Of a stretch of DNA of 64,000 nucleotides, positions 48,839-60,342 are shown piece by piece. Numbering within the stretch: the first letter of the stretch is position 1; every line of letters starts with the position of its first letter. A program made the translations under genes and the position numbers. The notes beneath the pieces were generated by a model. The model ran no database searches. It saw nothing but the letters and a program-made list of their open reading frames with translations, and was not told where the DNA came from. Source of the stretch: an uncultured Kangiella sp. (GTDB taxonomy: Bacteria; Pseudomonadota; Gammaproteobacteria; Enterobacterales; Kangiellaceae); assembly GCA_950096615.1 (NCBI GenBank), contig CATNCP010000006.1, positions 1 through 64,000 of the forward strand, read 5' to 3'.

Positions 48839-49147
48839 CTAGTGACGAGTCATTTTCTCCTTATGCTTTATCACCTGTCGGTCTAACTTATCAATCAATA
48901 AATCAATCGCAGCATACATATCTTCTGATTCACTGTTGGCGAATATTTCAGCGCCATTGACGTGGACGGTCGCTTCTGCAATCTGACGAATTTTTTCAAC
49001 ACTTAAAATGACATAAACATTGTTAATATGATCAAAGTGTCGTTCTAGTTTTGAGAACTTCTCGTCAACGAATTCTTTTAGTGGTTCTGTAATGTCTAAG
49101 TGACGCCCGGTAAGATTGATTTGCATAATAAACTTTCCTTCTATCAT
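48839..49147 (-). CDS. hpf: ribosome hibernation promoting factor
   Basis: MQINLTGRHLDITEPLKEFVDEKFSKLERHFDHI; start probably MQIN slightly downstream of 49147. Confidence 0.94.
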   Translation of the reverse strand: MIEGKFIMQINLTGRHLDITEPLKEFVDEKFSKLERHFDHINNVYVILSVEKIRQIAEATVHVNGAEIFANSESEDMYAAIDLLIDKLDRQVIKHKEKMTRH

Positions 49148-49609
49148 TAATTTAATGGATAAATGTAATCACAACATGGTGAGTTACGGAGTCTAAGGTG
49201 GGAAGGTTCCACACGAAGACAGGAATGTAATAATTGAATTACTAAAGGTATGACGTTGATACTTTTTGATAGTTCACCTCCTAGGTAAGGTTGGAGAAAA
49301 CTGTGATAAAAAAGCTGTGTAAAAAGAAATTTAGGGGTAACAGAGTTTGGCTTAAACAAATTCTTTGGTTTTGATTTGAACCAAATGCGAGGGGGGGTGA
49401 GTTGTAGGCGTTTAGTTGTTGCCACGTAAGCCAATAGTTTCCTTTTATATTACCCTTTAATTACAAGTTACCTTGAGATGCATCATCTTGCAAGGCTTAT
49501 TATTTATCTGGGGATTAGGAAACTATTTTCAATGGTTTGATGGAGATTATCTATAAAGCACAGCCAGTTTGGTTGGGCTAATCAGAGCAATATGATCTGT
49601 ATGTTAGGC

Positions 49610-50335
49610 TTACATTTTAAAGTGTTCGCCGAGGTAACGTTGTCTAACTACTGGATTTTCAAGAATTGTGTCCGTATCACCATCGGCAATGATACTACCG
49701 CTATCAACAATGTAAGCTCGCTCACACACATCTAAGGTTTCACGAACGTTATGGTCGGTAATTAAAACACCAAGCCCTCGATCTTTAAGTTGCATGATAA
49801 TACTTTTGATTTCAATCACTGAAATAGGATCGACGCCAGCAAATGGCTCATCTAGTAAAATAAACTTAGGGTCATTAGCTAAAGCGCGAGCAATTTCGAC
49901 TCGACGGCGCTCACCGCCAGACAAACTCATACCCAGGCTTAAGCGGATATGTTCAATGTGGAATTCTGCTAATAACTCGTCTAGCTTTTCTTCCCGCTCT
50001 TGTTCATTCAAGTCCTTTCGAAGCTGCAAAATGGCCATGATGTTATCTTGAACCGATAACTTTCGAAAGATAGAAGCTTCCTGAGGAAGGTACCCAATAC
50101 CTTTCTTGGCGCGAGCATGCATCGCTGCTCCGGTGATATCTTCGTCAGCCAAAAAGATCTGACCCGCATCAGAAGGCACCAATCCTACGATCATATAAAA
50201 AGAAGTCGTTTTGCCTGCACCATTAGGACCGAGAAGGCCAACGATTGACCCTTGATCGACTTCTAACGAAACACTTTCAACAACTTTTCGTGTTTTATAA
50301 CTTTTAGCTAGATTCTGTGCTCGTAAAGACGTCAT
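49610..50335 (-). CDS. lptB: LPS export ABC transporter ATP-binding protein LptB
   Basis: [36 protein letters not shown]. Confidence 0.96.
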   Translation of the reverse strand: MTSLRAQNLAKSYKTRKVVESVSLEVDQGSIVGLLGPNGAGKTTSFYMIVGLVPSDAGQIFLADEDITGAAMHARAKKGIGYLPQEASIFRKLSVQDNIMAILQLRKDLNEQEREEKLDELLAEFHIEHIRLSLGMSLSGGERRRVEIARALANDPKFILLDEPFAGVDPISVIEIKSIIMQLKDRGLGVLITDHNVRETLDVCERAYIVDSGSIIADGDTDTILENPVVRQRYLGEHFKM

Positions 50336-50337
50336 GG

Positions 50338-51156
50338 TTATTGCTTGCCTTCTTCTGTGTCAGTTAGGGCGTCCTGTGATTCATCAACAGCAGATTCTGT
50401 CGTATCGCCAGCGGCTTCTTCTAACGCTTTTTCGGTTTCTGTTTTCTGCTGTTGTGGTTCATCTTGCCAGTAAAATTCAGTCACTACAGGCTGTGAGCCA
50501 TCCGCACTTTGGTCAGCGGAAATACGTTTGGTTTGCCCATCATAAGTCAGTAAGGCTGCTGATGTGTTAGAAGAGCCTTGGCTCAATTTTACAGACCCTA
50601 CGAGCTGAGTTTTACGATCCTTACCGTTAGAACGTAAGGTATCCGCTATCGCAGTAATTTCAGTTTGACTCGGTTGCTTCAAAATAAACTTAGTCGGATT
50701 GCCAGTTAACACAAAGCTAAAGCCTTTAGTGATTCTTTGGTTTGCACGGAGTTTATTGCCAAGTAGGGTGAGCTTATCTTGTTCAGAAGTTTGAACAATC
50801 TGGATGTCGCCGTCAGCTGCAAGTTCTCCAGTTTTTTGCTCGTAACTGATGCTAGGTGCTTCAATATCGGTAGTTTCACCAAACTGATCAACATAATGAA
50901 TCTTCACAGGTGTGCCTTCTGCGGTAATGGTGCCAGCATCTTCACCTTGCTTAATTAACTTGTCCGCGTAGATCACCATCTGACCATGCTCATAAACCAC
51001 GTTATTCTCATAGACAATAGTGGGTGTTTCTTTTGAGGCATCCAAATAAGAGTTATCCGCCTTCAAGCGAGACTTCTCGAACTGAGCAGCCGCTAATGGC
51101 TGGCTTATGACGAGAGAGCCCACAAATATTGTAAAAAAGATAAAGAGTCTGTTCAT
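50338..51156 (-). CDS. lptA: LPS transport periplasmic protein LptA
   Basis: OstA-like domain, signal peptide, gene order. Confidence 0.92.
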   Translation of the reverse strand: MNRLFIFFTIFVGSLVISQPLAAAQFEKSRLKADNSYLDASKETPTIVYENNVVYEHGQMVIYADKLIKQGEDAGTITAEGTPVKIHYVDQFGETTDIEAPSISYEQKTGELAADGDIQIVQTSEQDKLTLLGNKLRANQRITKGFSFVLTGNPTKFILKQPSQTEITAIADTLRSNGKDRKTQLVGSVKLSQGSSNTSAALLTYDGQTKRISADQSADGSQPVVTEFYWQDEPQQQKTETEKALEEAAGDTTESAVDESQDALTDTEEGKQ

Positions 51157-51713
51157 AGTTCTTCTGAAACAACCTGAGATTTAAATTCTATAGTATTCGC
51201 TTTTAAGTCAGCGCTCATGCCGGTAGCAGTCTGACGAAAAATCGTGTTATTTAACTCAACTTCTGAGTCTGTGAATGCAGTTTGTGTGGTGAAATCGACT
51301 TTTAACGTTGGCATGGACAAAGTCATTTCAGGGTTTGGATCTTTTGTGTTCATGGTAATTTTGACATCACCGGTTAGCTCAAGTTGCTCGCTGAGCTCAT
51401 TGCTGAGGGCTTTCTGGGCTGAAACTTCCCAGTTTTGATCCGGCGTCATCATTTTGAACTCTGGATTTTCCATGCGAGTTTGCATGATGTCTTTAAAATG
51501 TGATGTTTTGTCACTGGTGAATTTTCTAACTCGTTGGCCATCCAAATTGAACTCCAACGTCGAGGTGTTCACCAGATAATAGTCTGGGTTATTGTCAGCA
51601 GCGACAAAGTCAGGCTTTTGTTCCACAGAACTATCCCAAAGAAAGGCCACTACAAATGCTGCAGGCACTAATAGCCATAATATTTGGCGACCTTTCAAAA
51701 ATCTCATCAACAA
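51153..51713 (-). CDS. lptC: LPS export protein LptC
   Basis: LptC features and gene order between lptA and kdsC. Confidence 0.9.
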   Translation of the reverse strand: MLMRFLKGRQILWLLVPAAFVVAFLWDSSVEQKPDFVAADNNPDYYLVNTSTLEFNLDGQRVRKFTSDKTSHFKDIMQTRMENPEFKMMTPDQNWEVSAQKALSNELSEQLELTGDVKITMNTKDPNPEMTLSMPTLKVDFTTQTAFTDSEVELNNTIFRQTATGMSADLKANTIEFKSQVVSEEL

Positions 51714-52246
51714 TACTCCTGGTGCAGTTTTTCAAGCAAGCCTTTACTCTCAAGAATCAGGTCAGTGATTTCACGAACAGCACCGAAGCCACCATTGTTC
51801 TGAGTTGTCCAGTCTGCTTTTTGGCGCACAAACCAGTGCCCATCTGCTACTGTAACACCGAGGCCTGAACGCCGCATTAATGGCAAGTCAGGCAGGTCAT
51901 CGCCGACATGACATACTTGGCTGGGTTCAAGCGATAGAGTGTCGCACAGCTCTTCATAAGCCGCGACCTTATCCGATTGACCTTGATAACAGTGCTTTAT
52001 ACCCAGTTCACGGCACCGCTTCTCGACGATTTCAGAACGTCTGCCGGTGATAATAGCGACTTGAATTTTGTGATTCATCAAGCTTTTTAAACCCAGCCCA
52101 TCTTTGATGTTAAAGGTTTTCAGTTCTTCGCCTTGGTTGCCAATAATGACTTGGCCATTGCTGAGCACACCATCAACATCGCAAATGAGCAGTTTTATCT
52201 CGTGGGCTTTGCGTAGCAAGTCTTGTGAATAGGTTGGTTTACTCAT
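51707..52246 (-). CDS. kdsC: 3-deoxy-manno-octulosonate-8-phosphatase KdsC
   Basis: KLLICDVDGVLSNGQV HAD motif; CHVGDDLPDLPLM. Confidence 0.95.
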   Translation of the reverse strand: MSKPTYSQDLLRKAHEIKLLICDVDGVLSNGQVIIGNQGEELKTFNIKDGLGLKSLMNHKIQVAIITGRRSEIVEKRCRELGIKHCYQGQSDKVAAYEELCDTLSLEPSQVCHVGDDLPDLPLMRRSGLGVTVADGHWFVRQKADWTTQNNGGFGAVREITDLILESKGLLEKLHQEYC

Positions 52247-53227
52247 CTATACCACTCCTGCCTTCAGCAAATCATGCATGTGTACTGCACCGACCGGCTT
52301 GTTGTGTTCATTAACCACGATTAAACAGGTGATACTATTACGCTCCATAAGCCCCACCGCATCGACCGCAAGCGCGTCAGCAGTAATGGTTTTACCACCA
52401 GTTGTCATGACGCTTTCAATCGGAGTGTCGACATTGATGCCTTTTTCAAACGCTCGGCGTAAGTCGCCATCGGTGAAGATACCGAGTAAATGTTTGTTGT
52501 CATCAAGAACTGCAGTCATACCCAAACGTTTGTCGGTGATTTCCAATAAAGCATCTTTGACTGACGTTTGTGGTGTTACAGCAGGGAAGTTCTCTGCGGT
52601 GTGCATCAGGTCTTCAACATGGAGTAATAAGCGCTTACCTAGACTGCCGCCTGGGTGTGACAAGGCAAAGTCATCAGGCGTAAAGCCTTTCGCTTCCAGC
52701 AAACTTACTGCAATCGCATCGCCAAGCGCTAATACCGCTGTGGTAGATGCGGTGGGAGCAAGGTTATGTGGACAAGCTTCCTGTTGCACTTTTACCGTTA
52801 AATGCACTTCACTGGCTTTTGCCAAACTGGAGCTAGGGTTGCTGGTAATGCTGATCAGTGGAATATCACGACGTTTGATGACAGGAATTAAGGAGGTGAC
52901 TTCGTGAGTTTCACCAGAGTTTGAAAGAGCAATGACCACGTCACGCTCTTCGATCATGCCCAAGTCACCATGACTGGCTTCCGCTGGATGTACAAAAAAT
53001 GCTGGAGTGCCAGTGCTGGCGAAGGTCGCAGCCATTTTGCCACCAATATGGCCAGACTTGCCCATACCAATGACAACGACTTTGCCCTGGCAATCGATAA
53101 GACGCTGGCAAGCAGTCACAAAGTCATCGTTTAACTGCTCTTTTAATTGTTCTACGGCTTGGCTTTCAATACTGATCACGCGCTCAGCGCTTTGCAGTAG
53201 CTGTTCTTTAGTCGGCGTATGACTCAA
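52247..53227 (-). CDS. kdsD: arabinose-5-phosphate isomerase KdsD
   Basis: SIS domain VVVIGMGKSGHIGGKMAATFASTGTPAFFVHPAEASHGD plus CBS pair. Confidence 0.95.
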   Translation of the reverse strand: MSHTPTKEQLLQSAERVISIESQAVEQLKEQLNDDFVTACQRLIDCQGKVVVIGMGKSGHIGGKMAATFASTGTPAFFVHPAEASHGDLGMIEERDVVIALSNSGETHEVTSLIPVIKRRDIPLISITSNPSSSLAKASEVHLTVKVQQEACPHNLAPTASTTAVLALGDAIAVSLLEAKGFTPDDFALSHPGGSLGKRLLLHVEDLMHTAENFPAVTPQTSVKDALLEITDKRLGMTAVLDDNKHLLGIFTDGDLRRAFEKGINVDTPIESVMTTGGKTITADALAVDAVGLMERNSITCLIVVNEHNKPVGAVHMHDLLKAGVV

Positions 53228-53272
53228 ACTATGCTCCCTAACTATTTGGCTTATATGGCTTTTTTGTCGCTT

Positions 53273-54262
53273 TTATAGAACAAAGAACCGAACTATATAA
53301 TACCCTAGGAAGACCGCAACTAAAATAGCGCCCTCAATACGGTTGATTTTGCCTGGCCCACGGAAGCCGTAAGCCATAATAGCCATAGCAATAATAAGGC
53401 CTAACATCAGTGGATAGTCGATGTTTAAAATATCTTTTTCGATGGCTGGCGCTGCGATGGCTGCTGGAATACCTAGAACACCAAGCAAGTTGAAAATGTT
53501 GGAGCCGATGACGTTACCAATGGCAATTTCGTGTTCGTTTTTTAGAACACTAGCAACGGAAGCGCCAAGCTCCGGTAAGCTCGTACCAAGCGCAACAATG
53601 GTTAAGCCAATCACTGTTTCTGAAACGCCGAAAGCTAAGGCGATACCACTGGCGCCTTCGATTAATAACTTCGAGCTACCAACCAGTAGGACCAAGCCTA
53701 AGATAACCCAAAACGTTGCTTTACCCGTAGGCATGCCTTCTGGCAACTCCTCAATCATTTCATCGACCATAGGGTCATGCTCTTTACGAGACTGCATTCC
53801 GACGCGAACTAACCAAAAAAAGTAAAGTACTAGCGCAGTCAATAGAATAAAGCCTTCAACATGACTCAAGCGTAAATCCCAGAAGAAGATAAAGGCAGCG
53901 GCCGAGCTTAAGAAAAGGATAGGGATTTCTCGTTTCAATAAACCTGAGTGAATCATTAGCGGTCGCACGAGGGCGGTAATCCCCAGCACCAAGGCAATGT
54001 TCGTGATGTTAGAGCCTAAAGCGTTACCAATCGCTACCTCTGGCCCACAATCTGGCTTATCAGGGGCGCAGGTTTTTAATGAATCGAGAATAGAAACGAA
54101 AATTTCTGGGGCAGACGAACCAATAGCAACAATAGTCAAACCGACGATGAGACGTGAAACGCCAAGGTTGCGAGCTATAGCCGCTGCACCGTCCGTGAAG
54201 CGATCTGCGCTCCACATCAATAGAGTAATACCGATAACGATATACGCAATATTTTCTAACAT
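53273..54262 (-). CDS. calcium/sodium antiporter (YrbG family)
   Basis: Duplicated alpha repeats VGLTIVAIGSSAPEIFVS / IGLTIVALGTSLPELGAS. Confidence 0.94.
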   Translation of the reverse strand: MLENIAYIVIGITLLMWSADRFTDGAAAIARNLGVSRLIVGLTIVAIGSSAPEIFVSILDSLKTCAPDKPDCGPEVAIGNALGSNITNIALVLGITALVRPLMIHSGLLKREIPILFLSSAAAFIFFWDLRLSHVEGFILLTALVLYFFWLVRVGMQSRKEHDPMVDEMIEELPEGMPTGKATFWVILGLVLLVGSSKLLIEGASGIALAFGVSETVIGLTIVALGTSLPELGASVASVLKNEHEIAIGNVIGSNIFNLLGVLGIPAAIAAPAIEKDILNIDYPLMLGLIIAMAIMAYGFRGPGKINRIEGAILVAVFLGYYIVRFFVL

Positions 54263-54616
54263 GAGGACCTTAATGGACTATTCTAGTGACTATTATAGGA
54301 TCAGTAAGCATTGGTATTACAGTAGCAAAGTGTAACTAAGATTTGCTAGCTAAACGCCCAGAAACTATAATTTTAGCGGGCTATTGTACTAGGTCACTGT
54401 TGGCTTGTCATTACAAGCTGATGACGCTAACTACTTCGGCTTTCTGTGAGGAAAGTGGTGTAGAATAGGTGTTTATTGGGCGGTTTTGAGGTAAAATCGC
54501 GCCACTTTAGAGTCATATTTGATAGCTCTGTAGCCTTTTTCGGGCTTTAATTCGTCAACATCTGACGTCATACTGTGAGCTCATCAGTCATTTATCAGCA
54601 ACAAAAGAATTTCCTA

Positions 54617-54862
54617 ATGATAGAAGAGATTAAACAATTAATTGAAAAAGAGATTAATACCACTGAATTACGTGTCGATGGTGACGGTAGTCACTACCAA
54701 GTCATCGTTGTGAGCGATCAGTTTGATGGTTTGCGTTCAGTGAAAAAGCAACAGATGGTCTATGCAGCAGTCAATGAGCATATCGCAAGCGGTGAGATTC
54801 ATGCACTGACTATTAAAGCTTACACTCCTGCTGAGTGGGAAAAAGCAAAATTATTTGTGTAA
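54617..54862 (+). CDS. ibaG: BolA family protein IbaG
   Basis: VDGDGSHYQVIVVSDQFDGLRSVKKQQMVYA; next to murA; start 54617 preferred. Confidence 0.92.
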   Translation: MIEEIKQLIEKEINTTELRVDGDGSHYQVIVVSDQFDGLRSVKKQQMVYAAVNEHIASGEIHALTIKAYTPAEWEKAKLFV

Positions 54863-54894
54863 ATAGAACCGTAACTGTTGGCAAACGTATCTAA

Positions 54895-56163
<1,269 letters not shown>

Positions 56164-56202
56164 CGCTTTATTGGTATTGAGTTGAAAGTTATTTTAACAT
56201 AG

Positions 56203-56229
56203 AAAAAGGCGCCTCTGAGGCGCCTTTTT
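56203..56229 (+). terminator. intrinsic terminator of murA
   Basis: AAAAAGGCGCCTC-T-GAGGCGCCTTTTT. Confidence 0.85.
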
Positions 56230-56257
56230 TATTGGCATAGTCCGTTCGAGTTTTGTG

Positions 56258-57418
56258 CTAACTTCTTTGTCCGAGGGTAATTTCTTGGTTCAGCATTTCG
56301 TCACCGCGCATAAACTCTATATCGACGGAGCTTTGTGGAGGCAGGTTCCAAATCGCTGAGATGAGGTCAATACTGTTGTATATCGGCTCGCCATTTACCT
56401 TAGTGATAATGTCTAGCGGCTTTAAGCCTGCTTGATCAGCGGGGCCTTCAGTATTGATACCGGTGATGACTATGCCTTTGCCGTACGGGAGTTGGCCGAT
56501 GCGGCTTTGCAACTGCTGCTTTTGTTCTGGCGTTAGAGCCAGCTCCAAGCTGATCGAGTCTAGATTGATAGTCATGTCACCATCCAGACCTAACCAACCG
56601 CGACGCACTTGACCATGTTCTTTCAGCTGTTCGACAACATGGGCTACATTATTAGCGACAATGGCATAGCTTTGGTAAAGTTTATCGCCTTGCTCGCTCT
56701 GAGTACTGAGCGACGTAATCCCAACAAGCTCACCCCTAGCATTCACCAAAGCGCCGCCAGAGTTACCTGGACGTAGCGCTGCATCAGTTTGGATGTAGTG
56801 GCTGACTCGTGAGAAAAACTTAGAGCTGATAATGCCCTGAGTAACGGTTTGATTAAAGGCCATGTTTGGCGTACCAATAGCAAACACCCAATCACCGACT
56901 TGGCTAGAGTCGCCCTCTGGAAGCGGCAAGTAATGACTTGGTTCTGCATCAACTTTAATTAACGCAATGTCCGAGTCTACATCAACACCGACAATCTCAG
57001 CTTTAAGCTGTTGCCCCGATTTAAGCTCGACAATGATGGTCGAAGCTTTATCTAATACATGGGCATTGGTAACCAGGTGGCCGCTGTCATCAATAAAAAC
57101 ACCTGAGCCATTGTTCAAAAAGGCACAGGCGTTGGTTTCTGGCGGTAGCGCCTGTAGCCGAGAGCTGCAAGCTTCGCTATTAAGAGGAAAGGCTTGTGAG
57201 CGTGCTTTAATACCGACTACGGCAGGGGTCACATTCGCCAGCATATCGGCAAAACCATGCTGGGCTTTCGGGCTTTCGACCACGGGTTGAGTTTTCTGTG
57301 GTGGCTGCTTTTCTTGACTGGAAAAGCGATCGGGCATGAACACAATAAATAATGCTGCGATACCTAGGCCAATTAATAAATATTTAACAATGAACCCTAA
57401 AAATTCGAGTAATTTCAT
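56258..57418 (-). CDS. S1C family (DegS/HtrA-like) serine protease with PDZ
   Basis: TNAHVLDKA, DIALIKV, TDAALRPGNSGGALVNARG. Confidence 0.92.
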   Translation of the reverse strand: MKLLEFLGFIVKYLLIGLGIAALFIVFMPDRFSSQEKQPPQKTQPVVESPKAQHGFADMLANVTPAVVGIKARSQAFPLNSEACSSRLQALPPETNACAFLNNGSGVFIDDSGHLVTNAHVLDKASTIIVELKSGQQLKAEIVGVDVDSDIALIKVDAEPSHYLPLPEGDSSQVGDWVFAIGTPNMAFNQTVTQGIISSKFFSRVSHYIQTDAALRPGNSGGALVNARGELVGITSLSTQSEQGDKLYQSYAIVANNVAHVVEQLKEHGQVRRGWLGLDGDMTINLDSISLELALTPEQKQQLQSRIGQLPYGKGIVITGINTEGPADQAGLKPLDIITKVNGEPIYNSIDLISAIWNLPPQSSVDIEFMRGDEMLNQEITLGQRS

Positions 57419-57432
57419 GTTGCTCTCATGTT

Positions 57433-58158
57433 TTATACTTTTGTAGCTGATTCATTCTGAGTTGATTCAGCACTTTTATCTTTGTTATCACTGTCGCTAC
57501 CATCTCGCTCAAAGCCTGGGGCGCTAGGCTTTGTCGCTTCTTCTTTAGCGAGGTCGCTAAACTCTGACTCTTTTATCTGAGGATCGTTCGGATGGTAGTC
57601 ATCATCCATATCACCATCTGCCCAGTCTTTGGGCGGCGATACCTCAATATCCAGGTCGGGCTTGGAGTCACTTTCCGCGGCATCATCGCTGCTACTGTCC
57701 GTGTCCGCCACTTCACCTGTCTCAGCAGAGGCAGCTTCATTTTCACGAATAAAGTATTCTTCTTCATGGCTTTTTTCATCGGCAGCATCAGCTGCAAGAT
57801 CTTTGCTTAAGTGTTCTTCAGCATCAATAACCTCAGCAGCACTCGCTTCAGAGGGCAGCGCCTCTTGTCCGACAGGTGCCGATAACTTCACTTTGAATTC
57901 TTGCTTAGTGAGCTTGTTGGCGCCGGATGCTAGGTGTTGATAGAAGGCTTTGTACTCTTCGGTGAGGTTTGAAAACAAGCGTGCGGTTTCGTCAAAGTGC
58001 TCGTCAACGCCAGATTTTAGTTCGTCCAGCTCCTTATCCTTTGACTCCAATTCTTTGGACAGCTCTTTGGTGCCTGTTGAAAGTCCATGCCAGCGGCCAA
58101 TGAAGAAAGCTGCTACGGCAGCGATTAGGATAAGAATAATACTAAGAACAGGTGACAT
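57433..58158 (-). CDS. DUF1043/ZapG (YhcB)-like protein with long acidic tail
   Basis: N-terminal TM plus FFIGRWHGLS...DEHFDETARLFSNLTEEYKAFYQHLASGA. Confidence 0.85.
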   Translation of the reverse strand: MSPVLSIILILIAAVAAFFIGRWHGLSTGTKELSKELESKDKELDELKSGVDEHFDETARLFSNLTEEYKAFYQHLASGANKLTKQEFKVKLSAPVGQEALPSEASAAEVIDAEEHLSKDLAADAADEKSHEEEYFIRENEAASAETGEVADTDSSSDDAAESDSKPDLDIEVSPPKDWADGDMDDDYHPNDPQIKESEFSDLAKEEATKPSAPGFERDGSDSDNKDKSAESTQNESATKV

Positions 58159-58284
58159 TCAGGATATCCTTTTTAACTGTGTTATCGACAAGTGTTTGTC
58201 GTCGTCTGCTTTCTGCCAAAATTGCAGAAATCTGTGCTTTACGCTTATGATACACAAATTATAAGGCAAAGTTCGAGTAGAATA

Positions 58285-58983
58285 ATGACACACAATACGC
58301 GTTTTTTGATGATTCTTGGGGTACTTTTTAGCATCGTCTTTATTATCTGCGCTATAAACCCTCACGATAGGGCAGATTGGATGTTGGAAAATGTGCTAAC
58401 AGTACTTTTCGTTATTGGTATCGTAGCCACTTATAAAGTGTTTCCTTTATCCAAAATTTCATACAGCTGTATTTTTATCTTTTTGTGTTTGCACGAAATT
58501 GGCTCTCACTATACCTACGCCAAAGTACCTTACAATGATTGGACGTTAGCAGTGTTTGGTTCTGAGCTGAATAGCTGGTTCGGCTGGGAGCGTAACCATT
58601 ATGATCGCTTGGTCCACTTTTTATATGGCTTGCTTTTTGCGTACCCGATTCGAGAAGTGTTTGTTCGAGTGGGCAACGTTAAAGGGTTCTGGGGATACTT
58701 CCTACCATTGGACTTAACCATGTCGACGTCGATGATCTTTGAGTTGATAGAGTGGGGCGCTGCTGAATATTTTGGTGGTGACTTAGGGATCGCTTATCTC
58801 GGAACCCAAGGCGATGTATGGGATGCACACAAAGATATGGCCTTAGCCAGTATTGGTGCTTTAATCACCATGTTGATAGTCGCTGGTATTAACTTTAAGT
58901 GGCAGCGTGATTTTGCTAAAGAGTGGAGTGATTCTTTTACTGTAAAAGATAATCGGCCGCTCGGCGAGCACGACAAAATATAG
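58285..58983 (+). CDS. DUF2238 (YjdF-like) membrane protein
   Basis: HEIGSHYTYAKVPYN; NHYDRLVHFLYGLLFAYPIRE; GTQGDVWDAHKDMALA. Confidence 0.88.
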   Translation: MTHNTRFLMILGVLFSIVFIICAINPHDRADWMLENVLTVLFVIGIVATYKVFPLSKISYSCIFIFLCLHEIGSHYTYAKVPYNDWTLAVFGSELNSWFGWERNHYDRLVHFLYGLLFAYPIREVFVRVGNVKGFWGYFLPLDLTMSTSMIFELIEWGAAEYFGGDLGIAYLGTQGDVWDAHKDMALASIGALITMLIVAGINFKWQRDFAKEWSDSFTVKDNRPLGEHDKI

Positions 58984-59166
58984 CTAACACATTGTTAATA
59001 AAGGATATGCTGAGTTGATTTTATTGTTTTGTGAGTTGTTTCACGAAAAAACTGGATTCTATTAAAAAGTGTAAAAGATGGCTTTTTTAAGCTCCAATCG
59101 CTAGATGATGGCGACATCTTGAGATAGCCTGAAAGTCCACTTTAAGAAAAACAGCAGGTGTTGATT

Positions 59167-59511
59167 ATGAAAACACAACTAGCCATTACAACAATTTTTG
59201 CATTAGCATTTTCGGCAAGCGCAACAGCGGTTGGTGTTAAAAGCCAAGTGGAGGTTGAGAAAAAGCTGGAAGTGCAAGAATCAACTGAAAAGGCGATGGA
59301 AAAAGCCCAAGAAGAACGTGAAGCGGCAAAGGAGCGTGCGGAAGAGGCTAAAGAAAGAGCTGAGCGCGCTAAAGAGCGTGCCGCGGAAGCAAAAACCAAG
59401 GCTGAGGTTAAATCCGAAACCAAAGCTGAAGTTTCTGAGGAAGAGAAAGATGCTCGCATCCGCTCTGATGTTGAAGCTGAATCAGAAACTAGTTTAGAAG
59501 ATGAAAAATAG
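59167..59511 (+). CDS. exported Ala/Glu/Lys-rich low-complexity helical protein
   Basis: Signal peptide-like LAITTIFALAFSASATA followed by E/K/R/A heptad-like repeats; terminator downstream. Confidence 0.65.
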   Translation: MKTQLAITTIFALAFSASATAVGVKSQVEVEKKLEVQESTEKAMEKAQEEREAAKERAEEAKERAERAKERAAEAKTKAEVKSETKAEVSEEEKDARIRSDVEAESETSLEDEK

Positions 59512-59557
59512 TAAGCAACATTAGCTATTCACTATTCATGGTGCTCTTACGAGTACG

Positions 59558-59582
59558 AGGAGTCCTTCGGGGCTCCTTTTTT
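59558..59582 (+). terminator. intrinsic terminator with TTCG tetraloop
   Basis: AGGAGTCC-TTCG-GGGCTCCTTTTTTA. Confidence 0.8.
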
Positions 59583-59703
59583 ATGTCTGGTAGGTTTGTA
59601 TGTGAGAGACAACTGCAGAGCCTTCAGTGACAAAACTTGCTAGGTTCCATGACCGCGCAAAACATGCGAAAATGACGCCATAAGCCTTTATTCCTACATC
59701 ATT

Positions 59704-60342
59704 TTGAGCAAAGACAAGTTTATTATTGAAGGTGCCGTAGGCGCTATCGAAGCAACTTTGGACGCCCCTGAAGGCGATGAGCGTGATGCTATAGCGATTT
59801 GTTGCCACCCACACCCGGTACACGGTGGGGCAATGACCAATAAAGTAATTCATACGGTTTCACGGACATTATCCAGCCTTGGCATTCCTTCTATTCGCTT
59901 TAATTTTCGCGGCGTTGGTGCTTCAGAGGGCGAGTATGATGAGGGGCGTGGTGAGCAGCAAGATCTGATTAAAGTTATCGAGTGGGCGCAGGAGCAATAT
60001 CCTGGCCGTCCGCTATGGTTAGCAGGATTTAGCTTCGGCTCTTGGATTGCTGCATTACAAGCCAAAGCTCAAAGCGCGCAGCAACTGATTTCAATTGCAC
60101 CGCCTGTCAATCGATTCAGCTTTGACGACTTTGTGATTCCTGACTGCCCTTGGCTAGTGGTGATGGGCGATGCCGATGAAGTCGTTGACCCTGACGCTGT
60201 TTTTAATTGGATTGATGAACTGGAGCCGCAACCAGAGCTGATTAAAATGTCAGGAGCTGGTCACTTTTTACATGGAAGGTTGGTGGAGCTTCGTGAAGAG
60301 TTAGAGTCGGCTCTGCAACCTCACTTACCAGAAAAGCGCTAA
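59704..60342 (+). CDS. alpha/beta hydrolase
   Basis: [49 protein letters not shown] start. Confidence 0.9.
   Translation: MSKDKFIIEGAVGAIEATLDAPEGDERDAIAICCHPHPVHGGAMTNKVIHTVSRTLSSLGIPSIRFNFRGVGASEGEYDEGRGEQQDLIKVIEWAQEQYPGRPLWLAGFSFGSWIAALQAKAQSAQQLISIAPPVNRFSFDDFVIPDCPWLVVMGDADEVVDPDAVFNWIDELEPQPELIKMSGAGHFLHGRLVELREELESALQPHLPEKR

Noticed and set aside
49147-49434. 95-aa minus-strand ORF upstream of hpf
   Set aside because: Basic, low-plausibility composition in the intergenic gap; no RBS or family. Likely spurious.
52278-52907. 209-aa plus-strand ORF antisense to kdsD
   Set aside because: Antisense frame of a well-supported conserved CDS.
53007-54335. Several plus-strand ORFs antisense to kdsD and the antiporter gene
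   Set aside because: Shadow ORFs with no start-site support or family match.
59142-59497. Ser/Ala-rich antisense ORF and Lys/Arg-rich alternate-frame ORF at the 59167 gene
   Set aside because: Artifacts of repetitive GAA/AAG/GCG codons in the low-complexity gene.
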